Shown: positions 55,341 to 64,000 of the stretch, piece by piece
How positions within the stretch are numbered: position 1 is the first letter of the stretch
Layout of the letters: each line of letters opens with the position of its first letter
Source of the DNA: Pratylenchus scribneri
Lineage: Eukaryota > Nematoda > Chromadorea > Rhabditida > Pratylenchidae
Direction: 5' to 3'
NCBI GenBank assembly: GCA_030063045.1
Contig: JAQSEB010000021.1
Location: 2,852,001-2,916,000 of the forward strand
Length of the DNA: 64,000 nucleotides
Notes under the pieces: model-generated
What the model was told of the DNA's origin: nothing
Databases searched by the model: none
The model's input: the letters and a program-made list of their open reading frames with translations, nothing else
Position numbers and translations under genes: made by a program

Positions 55341-56215
55341 CAATTCCAATTTAGAAGAAGAAGGAAATAAATTATATTCTAAATATTTGTAACGAAAATT
55401 ATTTTACACATTTGAAACGTAGACAAATTATGTTTAATTTACTTTTTCCATAGATCTATATTTTAGTTTTTGATAATAAAAAATTAATTAAATATTATTT
55501 TTAAGATAAAATTAACATTTTTCTCCCATTTTTGTATCACTCTGTGATAATAATTGGAATTTTTTAATAGCAATTTATAAAAAAAGGTGAAGGTAAATTT
55601 TTTTTGTATTGTTATGATAATCTATTAACAATTCGACCATCCACATTTTTTTTGGGAAAAATGAATTCGTTGTCGGTGAAAATTGAATTTGTTTGGATAA
55701 AAGAACTAATAAGTGAAATTTCTCCAAATAATAAAATAAACTTATTAATTATTATTTTATTCAAATTCAATTTAAATTTATTTTCTTACCAATATTTTTG
55801 GGTTTTCTTCACTTCTTTTTAGCTTCATCGATTTTGTGCTTTTGACACAACTTATTAATTGATAAGAGAAAAAACACTCAAATATAAATATTGTGAGGGA
55901 AAAACGAAAAAATGAAGCTTAAATCAAATTATTATCAGCAAATATTTTTTTATTACTCTTGGCTTGGGAATTTGAACCCATCCTTTAATTGACTGTGATG
56001 CTGATTAAAAAATCCAATTTTTTAGTTGGAACCATTCCTTATAAAAGAGTTCTTTATATAATCAATAAATAATATTTTATAATCTTAGAATCTTTCAAAT
56101 GTTTTACCTTTTATTTTAATTATTTTTTGAGAATATTATAATGGAATTTTATTTTTTTAAAAAACAACAATTAACAGGAAATAAATATTTTTCAGATTTT
56201 TTTAAATTTTCCACA
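55341..56215. other. Intergenic, no gene seen
   Basis: AT-rich spacer between copies D and E. Short frames exist but have no domain or splice support. Confidence 0.5.
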
Positions 56216-58142
56216 ATGTCTTCCGATCCATCACAACCAAAATATTTTTGTTACCGAGTAGATAAGGTGATTATGATTATATTAATTGTAAAATATTTTA
56301 AAAAAAGTATAAAAAAAATTAAAATTAATTAAATTATTTTAAGGCGGCTAAATTCTTGGCTTGGATTTTCATTATAATTTTGGTGTCGCTTTTTGTTTTG
56401 GAAATTTATATGGAATTATATCATGGCGGAGCTAAATTTAATGTAAGTAAATATATTATATATATAAATAAAAATTATTAATAAATTCGATTCTTGAAAA
56501 TTATTTTATAAATTTTGGTTCATTCCATTTTAATTTACCCAAAATTCCTCTGCCAAAAATAGAAAACATTTTGAATTTTATCTAATTTGTAAGATTTAAT
56601 TAACTGTTAACTTTTCCCAGCAGTCCCATATCCGAGAATAGCATTTTTTCGCAACACTGATTTTGGCAAAAATTTTTCGAGTCGAAAAATATTTTATTTT
56701 TATGGCCATATATAACTTGGCCATAACTTATAACTATGTGGTGATTTAGGGCACGGTTAGGCTTAGGGCATGCATGGGATTAGGCGTTAAAAAACTAGGG
56801 GCTAGGGAATCTCAAGGAAGTCTGATTTGACCAAATTATATGGCCGTAAAAATATAATATTTTTCGACACGAAAAATTTTTGCCCAAATCAGTGTTTTTT
56901 TTGCCAAAATATGTGTCTTCCATGGATTGACTCCATAATTTAAAAAAAATTATTTTTCGAATTGTGCGATAATTTTCAGTAAATATAATTTTGATCAAAG
57001 AGGGAATAAAACAAACAAATTTCTCTATTTTCTGGCCCTAGGGCCTAGGGTAGTTAAATATTTTCCCTGTTACATCAACTCATAAAAAATATTGAATTCT
57101 AGTTTGTAGTTGTGATGGTTAATATACAAAAATTGAGCAAGAAAATTAAAATTGAGATTTGATTAATTTTCAACACTTCAAACAGATTACGTTGTACGGA
57201 TTTCATAATGTTGAGATTCCCTTCGGCAGCAGTGTGGTCTACATTGGGTTATATGCGTTAATTTTGGTTGGATGCTATCGGAGGGTGGCTGCTTTCTTAT
57301 TGCCATTTCTTATTTTGGATGTAAATTAAATTTTTAAAATTAATTCAAAAAAAAATTAATTCGTTTAGTTTAATATAATATACAAATTTACAATCTCATA
57401 TTTTTTTATTTTTTGAAAATATAAATTAATTTTTAGTATTTGCTATTTAAATTATAAATATTTTTTACTCATTTTAGTTATACAAATTTTTAAATTTTCT
57501 ATTTCCCCTTCTAAATAACAGCGTTAAATTAATTTCGCTTCAAATACTACAATTTTTATAAAATATTACAACAATATTTTAATTTTCATAATTTTAGTGG
57601 CAATATTCGGCGATTCTCATGCTTCACTTTCTTCATTCGTAGCAAGTAATTTTTATGATGGCAATTAATTATTTTCTCAGAAATTTTCGTGTCCAAATAA
57701 ATTTAAAATATATAATTGTAAATTGTCTAATAAATTAGGCTGTTATATTTCAGTTTTCTGTATAGGTAGATGTCTTTTTAAATTTAACATTTCCTATGCC
57801 TTAATAATAATTTGTATTATCAATTTGACTTTATTTGCTTCAATTTTTAAAAACTAAAATTTATGGGAAAATTAATATGATTTTGTTGATAAAAATAAAT
57901 AATTTTTCCTAATTTTAGTCGCGCTTATAGTGTATGCCATATTTTCGTTATACTTTGGCATCAAGTTCGGGATTTCTTTGCTTTTCTTCAAGGCCTATAA
58001 ATTCATCAAGATGGAACAAAAAAGTCGTGGTCTGAATGAATTACCCGTTTTCTATCAACCAGCGGCGCAATCTGAAGCAGAGGACATTGTTGCGATGCAA
58101 AAAGAAGATCCACCAAAATACAGCAAAGTGCCAGAAGAATAA
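56216..58142 (+). pseudogene. Four-TM family, copy E; exon 4 out of frame
   Basis: Exons 1-3 (56216-56266, 56344-56442, 57186-57320) and exon 5 (57919-58142) are clear: MSSDPSQPKYFCYRVDK, then FLAWIFIIILVSLFVLEI, then LYALILVGCYRRVAAFLLPF, and finally the tail with FIKMEQ and LNELPVFYQ. The exon 4 candidate (57598-57645) is 48 nt, whereas the other copies have 52, 58 or 79 nt (one more than a multiple of three). In the frame set by exon 3 it reaches TAG. In the frame matching the paralogues (AIFGDSHASLSSFVA) it cannot be entered, and it is no longer hydrophobic. Direct joining of exons 3 and 5 also gives a stop. The C-terminal part is therefore probably not made. A different, unseen exon 4 would rescue it. 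Confidence 0.62.
56653..56896. mobile_element. 244-bp MITE in intron 2 of copy E
   Basis: Terminal inverted repeats of about 58 bp (AACACTGATTTTGGCAAAAA and the complement of TTTTTGCCCAAATCAGTGTT) with a few mismatches. The interior (GGCATGCATGGGATTAGGCG-like, then GAATCTCAAGGAAGTCTGAT) also occurs, diverged, at 9320-9370 in intron DNA of copy A. Confidence 0.87.
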
Positions 58143-58926
58143 TTATGGAAAATATTAAACAATTAAATGTTAAAATAAATATTAATATACCTAAGTAATT
58201 ATATATTTATTAGAATTTATCATCTGAAATAAATATTTTTTGGTCAAAAGTCACATAATTTGAATTAAGAAAGGTCAATAATTTATTAATCTTTATAACA
58301 TATAATAATTCAAACTATAAAGAAGCCATCGCTTCTATTTCTTTAATTATTTTATAATTGATCACTTTTTAGCCAAATCCGATTTTATACAGAAAAATAA
58401 TATCATGGCAGATATTTCATTATGTTTTTTCGTTTAATATATCAGTTAAATGAATTAAAAATTGATTCTTTTGTACTTTTGGCTAAATTCAATATTGCAA
58501 AAATGCACTCATATTTTCATTTTTTTGCACTTATATTTAAAATAAACTTGTGATTTGATGACGAAAATCGCATTGTTTGGTTGGACGAAAAGTATTAATT
58601 TTTTGAATATTTCCCGGATCAAAGTGCCCTGCCAAATTTTTAGGCCAATTAGAATGATAGAAATGTTATACAGTTGGGTAAATATAAAATAAAATTATGG
58701 TGGATGTGCGTCAATCCAAAATTTTTTGCCCTTCATCAAATTTTCTGGAAAAAGTTTTAGAAGGGCAAATTCCTATCATTTGCCAGTACAGTTGTACAAA
58801 TATATTTTTGAACCGGCAAATTGGCCAATTTTTGCCCTGTTTGTGGCCTTACCAATATAAATTGTCAGAGAATGGACATAAAAGCTCATTTAATTCCAAT
58901 TTTCAAATTTTAATTTCCACTCTAAA
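58143..58926. other. Intergenic, no supported gene
   Basis: AT-rich, with AATAAA-like signals after copy E. A plus-strand frame at 58697-58951 has no domain and overlaps the next gene's start. Confidence 0.5.
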
Positions 58927-60473
58927 ATGGCAATTTACCTTCAAATTTTAATTCTGCTGATGGCAAGTTTGAATTGTTGGAGTCAAAATATGGGCAATGG
59001 GAATGGAAACGGTAATGGCAACGGCAATGGAAATGGGCAAGGAGGCTACTATGTCTATCCGAATGGTCAAGTTGTTCCGGCACCGCCACCAAATAACAAC
59101 ATGAATAATAATAATAATCCAAATAATAACAATAATAATAATAATAATCCAAATAACAACAATAATAATAACAATCGGCGGAACAACAATAACAATCGTG
59201 ATAGTAGCAGTGAAAGCAGTGAAGAGAATAATAACAACAACCGAAATCGAAATAATAGCCAAGGAAATAATGGCAATAATAATAACAACCAGCAGGGTGG
59301 ATATTACCTGTATCCAGATGGCCGACGTGTCTATGTGAATGGAAATGATGGCAATGGCCAAGGAAATAATAACAATAATGGCCAAGGAAATAATAACAAT
59401 AATGGCCAAGGAAATAATAATAATAATGGTAAGCTATAAGCAACTGTTGAGATGGAATTTGAGTTTACTTTAAATATGAATTAAATTTGTCGAAAAATTG
59501 TTTAGTTTTATGTACCATAACCATATTACAATCTTTTAATTTCTCAGAGAGAATATTTTTAACAGTTTGAGAATGGGAGAATTATAATAAGGTAGATGAT
59601 TATCGGCAAAATTATAATTGGGCAATTATTAGAGAATGAAGAATTAATAGGGATAATAAGGTATATATTATCGGATTTACTAAATTTAATTTTATATTCA
59701 TTATATTGGTATTTTTTTTTGAATAGAGGTCATCGCTGTACTGTATACAGCGTTGTATTTCTGCTTTATTGCTATATTTTGCTGTATTATATAGCATCTT
59801 ATCCATAAAGTAAATTTTAGGGGAAAAAATACAGTACGGAATACAGCAAATTCCATTTTGCCGACCTCTAATTTCGAATTTAAATTTCATCTGAAATAGA
59901 AATTAATTGATATAGATCAGAGGTGGGCATCGATTTGACTCGCTTATAGTTGTATCGCCTTTTAAAGCCAATTTTTATCGCCTATCGCCAATCTTTAATT
60001 TTTTTTTAATTTGATTTGGCCTAATCCTGGCATAGATCAGTAAAAAATTTATTTAGCTATTTTATTTTAATTCTAGAATATGCAAATTTCATGGTTTATT
60101 TTCTAGGTTAATTTAATTGAATAAAATGTCTTTTATTCTAGGGAACAATGGCGGTTATTATCTCTACCCGGATGGCCGAAGAGTCTATGTGAATGGCAAC
60201 CAAGGAAATGGAAACATGAATAATGGGAATGGCTATGGTAATGGCTACGGAAACGGTTATTCAAACAACAATAATGGATATGTGTCCTATCCAAATGGAA
60301 TGCGCGTTTACGGAGCAAATGGCTACAATCAGGGTTATAATAATGGCCGAAATGGGTACTACAATAATAACTATCGAAACAATGGCAATAACAATAATAA
60401 TCAGCCTGTGTTTGTGCCGGCCAATAACAATGATGGAAATGGGAATGGAAATGGAGGAGGAGGAGGCAATTGA
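58927..60473 (+). CDS. Secreted Asn/Gly-rich protein with GGYYLYPDGRRVYVNG repeats, 277 aa
   Basis: Two exons, 58927-59428 and 60142-60473, join in phase 1. The start MAIYLQILILLMASLNCWSQ is a signal peptide. Long Asn and Asn/Gly tracts separate four related modules: GGYYVYPNGQVV, GGYYLYPDGRRVYVNG twice (once per exon), and NGYVSYPNGMRVYGANG. An Arg/Ser/Glu stretch lies near residues 90-105. There are no Cys after the signal peptide. The Tyr-Pro-Gly modules in a polar Asn-rich matrix suggest an extracellular structural or cuticle/eggshell-associated protein with an intrinsically disordered body; this is inference. Codons for Asn alternate AAT/AAC and Gly is mostly GGA/GGC/GGT, so the tracts are not simple trinucleotide runs. 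The 713-nt intron carries a MITE. Confidence 0.8.
59724..59870. mobile_element. 147-bp MITE, TAGAGGTC termini
   Basis: TAGAGGTC at 59724-59731 is mirrored by GACCTCTA at 59863-59870. Inside, GCTGTACTGTATACAGCGTT and AAATACAGTACGGAATACAG form further inverted repeats. It lies in the intron of the Asn-rich protein gene and is non-coding. Confidence 0.75.
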
Positions 60474-61145
60474 AAATAGTTGACGAATTATTGTTTTAAA
60501 AGAATAAAATGGTTTTGATATTGATTGAGTAATTATGTTATCATATTATCACGCATTCCCCTCTAAATTAATAAAAAAAATAAACCCAGAAATTTTTGAT
60601 AATTTGTAATAAAAAATTTTTACTTTTGGATTTGGATTGAATTTGTATTTTTTTTTATAAATTATAATAATTGTCAATATGTGAGTCTGCAGTGATAAAT
60701 GGTTGAAATTTGTAAGAAACATGGAAATTTTATGTTTGATAACCCAAATTCTGTTTACAAGGCAATAAGCAAGTAAAACAAATTATCAAGTTTAATGCAA
60801 GCCAAAGTTCTTTAAATTCAAAATTAAGTCTGAAAGAGAATAGTCAAATTGTGTCTAATATAGTCTATAGTTTAATTTTTTTAAAGGCAATTTTTATAAA
60901 ATAAAAGAATAAAATTAACTTTGGCATTTTTCCAAAATTTATTAAAGTTAAAAAAAATATTTTTGAAAATGAAATTTTAAAATTTCTGAATAAAATTCAC
61001 AAAAATTTGAATTGTTTGTGATGTTGAATAAAGGAAAAATTTTTTTTTGGAAATTTTTGATAAATTAAGCGATTTTTAAAAAATTTATTTTTGATAAATT
61101 AAGCGATTTTAAAAAATTTTCTTTAATATTTCATCAATATTCGAC
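60474..61145. other. Intergenic, no gene seen
   Basis: AT-rich. A short direct duplication (TTGATAAATTAAGCGATTTT, at about 61047 and 61091) lies just before the next array. Confidence 0.5.
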
Positions 61146-63252
61146 ACATTCCAGCAGAAGCAAATACATAAAATGCAGGCACACACACTCTTAAATGCCG
61201 GCACACTCCAGAAACAAATACATAAAATGCCGGCACACACCTTAAATGCCGGCATACTCCAGAAGCAAATACATAAAATGCCGGCACACACACCCTTAAA
61301 TGCCGGCACACTCCAGAAGCAAATACATAAAATGCCGGCACACACACCCTTAAATGCCGGCACACTCCCGAAGCAAATACATAAAATGCCGGCACACACA
61401 CCCTTAAATGCCGGCACACTCCAGAAGCAAATACATAAAATGCCGGCACACACACCCTTAAATGCCGGCACACTCCCGAAGCAAATACATAAAATGCCGG
61501 CACACACACCCTTAAATGCCGGCACACTCCAGAAGCAAATACATAAAATGCCAGCACACACACCCTTAAATGCCGGCACACTCCAGAAGCAAATACATAA
61601 AATGCCGGCACACACACTCTTAAATGCCGGCACACTCCAGAAGCAAATACATAAAATGCCGGCACACACACCCTTAAATGCCGGCACACTCCAGAAGCAA
61701 ATACATAAAATGCCGGCACACACACCCTTAAATGCCGGCACACTCCAGAAGCAAATACATAAAATGCCGGCACACACACCCTTAAATGCCGGCACACTCC
61801 AGAAGCAAATACATAAAATGCCGGCACACACACCCTTAAATGCCGGCACACTCCAGAAGCAAATACATAAAATGCCGGCACACACACCCTTAAATGCCGG
61901 CACACTCCAGAAGCAAATACATTAAATGCCGGCACACACACCCTTAAATGCTGGCACACTCCAGAAGCAAATACATAAAATGCCGGCACACACACTCTTA
62001 AATGCCGGCACATTCCAGAAATAAATACATAAAATGCCGGCACATACACCCTTAAATGCCTGCACACTCCAGAAGCAAATACATAAAATGCCGGCACATA
62101 CACCCTTAAATGCCGGCACACTCCAGAAGCAAATACATAAAATGCCGGCACACACTTAAATGCCGGCACACTCCAGAAGCAAATACATAAAATGCCGGCA
62201 CACACACCCTTAAATGCCGGCACACTCCAGAAGCAAATACATAAAATGCCGGCACACACACCCTTAAATGCCGGCACACTCCAGAAGCAAATACATAAAA
62301 TGCCGGCACACACACCCTTAAATGCCGGCACACTCCAGAAGCAAATACATAAAATGCCGGCACACACACCCTTAAATGCCGGCACACTCCAGAAGCAAAT
62401 ACATAAAATGCCGGCACACACTTAAATGCCGGCACACTCCAGAAGCAAATACATAAAATGCCGGCACATACACCCTTAAATGCCTGCACACTCCAGAAGA
62501 AAATACATAAAATGCCGGCACATACACCCTTAAATGCCGGCACACTCCAGAAGCAAATACATAAAATGCCGGCACACACACCCTTAAATGCCGGCACACT
62601 CCAGAAGCAAATACATAAAATGCCGGCACACACACCCTTAAATGCCGGCACACTCCAGAAGCAAATACATAAAATGCCGGCACACACACCCTTAAATGCC
62701 GGCACACTCCCGAAGCAAATACATAAAATGCCGGCACACACACCCTTAAATGCCGGCACACTCCAGAAGCAAATACATAAAATGCCGGCACACACACCCT
62801 TAAATGCCGGCACACTCCAGAAGCAAATACATAAAATGCCGGCACACACACCCTTAAATGCCGGCACACTCCCGAAGCAAATACATAAAATGCCGGCACA
62901 CACACCCTTAAATGCCGGCACACTCCAGAAGCAAATACATAAAATGCCGGCACATACACCCTTAAATGCCGGCACACTCCAGAAGCAAATACATAAAATG
63001 CCGGCACACACTTAAATGCCGGCACACTCCAGAAGCAAATACATAAAATGCCGGCACACACACCCTTAAATGCCGGCACACTCCAGAAGCAAATACATAA
63101 AATGCCGGCACACACACCCTTAAATGCCGGCACACTCCAGAAGCAAATACATAAAATGCCGGCACACACACCCTTAAATGCCGGCACACTCCAGAAGCAA
63201 ATACATAAAATGCCGGCACACACACTCTTAAATGCTGGCACACTCCAGAAGT
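61146..63252. repeat. 54-bp tandem array, about 39 copies
   Basis: The unit is AAATGCCGGCACACTCCAGA, AGCAAATACATAAAATGCCG, GCACACACACCCTT. AAATGCCGGCACAC occurs twice per unit, so the 54-bp repeat grew from a shorter one. A few units are shortened by 6 nt (CACACTTAAA), and single-base variants (CCCGAAG, CATACA) recur. As 54 is divisible by three, frames of up to 432 codons stay open on both strands; these are not genes. Confidence 0.96.
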
Positions 63253-63559
63253 ATATTTTTATAAAATAAAAATTGAAATTTTTTTGCTTTCAAAATATAA
63301 AATATATGATATTAGAACTTATTAGAGGTCGTGGACAGATTTTGGTTATGAAAGAAATTTTGATGTTTTTATTTTTTGATTCTGTTCCCAAATAATTAAA
63401 TAATTCAAAAAGCATTTTTAATATTCATTAATTTTGTATTAAATGTTTTTATATCTTTCGTAGCACGTTAACATCAATTAAGTCAAAAAATATTTTCCTA
63501 CATATGAGTTTCTGCATTAATTAGTTTTGTTTTTCTTCATTCTGTAGTTTAATTTTATT

Positions 63560-64000
63560 TCTGTTTCACTCCATAAAGTTTTATTTGTTTATGTTTCACT
63601 CTGGGAAGTTTATTAATTTGTTTTTCAGTCCGGAAAATTTATTTATTTGTGTTTCATTCCGGAAAGTTTATTAATTTGTGTTTCATTATGGAAAGTTTAT
63701 TAATTTGTGTTTTATTTCGGAAAGTTTACAATTTGTGTTTCAGTTCGGAAAGTTTATTTATTTGTGTTTCATTCCGGAAAGTTTATTAATTTGTGTTTCA
63801 TTCTGGAAAGTTTATTAATTTGTGTTTCATTCCGGAAAGTTTATTTATTTTGTGTTTCATTCCGGAAAGTTTATTTATTTGTGTTTCATTCCGGTAAGTT
63901 TATTAATTTGTGTTTCATTCCGGAAAGTTTACAATTTGTGTTTCAGTTCGGAAAGTTTATTTATTTATGTTTCATTCCGGAAAGTTTTATTTATTTGTGT
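63560..64000. repeat. 29-bp tandem array running off the window end
   Basis: About 15 copies of GTTTATTAATTTGTGTTTCA then TTCCGGAAA, with TTCCGGAA palindromes and small indels. It continues past 64000. The gap 63253-63559 is AT-rich with no feature seen. Confidence 0.93.

Noticed and set aside
61109..63269. Frames of up to 432 codons with 18-residue repeats (for example MPAHTPLNAGTLQKQIHK)
   Set aside because: The 54-bp unit keeps several frames open on both strands at once. This is satellite DNA, not a repeat protein.

Overview
The window looks like nuclear DNA of a nematode, probably a tylenchid-like, AT-rich species. The evidence is short GT-AG introns (often 39-80 nt, with many GTTTAA or GTAAN donors and TTTTAG/TTTCAG acceptors), a probable trans-splicing acceptor just upstream of some start codons, closely spaced same-strand genes like an operon, a serpentine-type seven-transmembrane receptor, a galectin of the worm type, and abundant foldback/MITE elements and satellites. 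All gene models were spliced by eye from splice signals, reading phase and family conservation. No search was run.

Layout. 0.1-1.1 kb: two small minus-strand genes with operon-like spacing. 2.4-3.5 kb: a minus-strand signal-peptide/single-TM protein. 4.6-6.4 kb: a divergent JmjN-JmjC histone demethylase of KDM4 type. 7.3 kb: an unusual tRNA-like gene. 8.4-10.4 kb, 24.6-29.4 kb and 54.1-58.1 kb: five plus-strand copies (A-E) of a multi-exon, roughly four-TM protein family with a conserved cytoplasmic-looking tail. Copies A, B and E show damage. 12.0-12.5 kb: a glycine-rich CCHC zinc-knuckle protein. 13.0-15.8 kb: a broken DNA polymerase delta catalytic subunit gene. 16.0-17.1 kb: two minisatellites. 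17.4-23.7 kb: an intact 2098-residue Helitron replicase-helicase with an embedded Ulp1-like protease. 29.7-32.7 kb: two abutting satellites. 33.2-35.4 kb: MOB3 (minus). 38.3-39.7 kb: a galectin. 40.3-41.3 kb: paired foldback elements. 41.4-42.7 kb: a small membrane protein (minus). 43.8-46.7 kb: a third satellite. 47.0-47.6 kb: a small secreted protein (minus). 48.1-50.3 kb: a chemoreceptor-like GPCR (minus). 51.2-51.9 kb: a GC-rich foldback. 52.2-53.4 kb: a SPRY-like fragment and an acidic Tyr/Asp-rich protein. 58.9-60.5 kb: a secreted Asn/Gly-rich repeat protein. 61.1 kb to the end: two further tandem arrays.

The genes do not form one pathway. Three patterns organise the window: a dispersed paralogous membrane-protein family on one strand, heavy intron colonisation by small inverted-repeat elements (at least nine recognisable, most at least 140 bp), and many unrelated tandem arrays, several with a unit length divisible by three that create long false reading frames. 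The most unusual genes are the compact KDM4-like enzyme, the Helitron with AT-hooks and a Ulp1-type protease, and the decayed polymerase delta gene lying between a zinc-knuckle gene and that Helitron.
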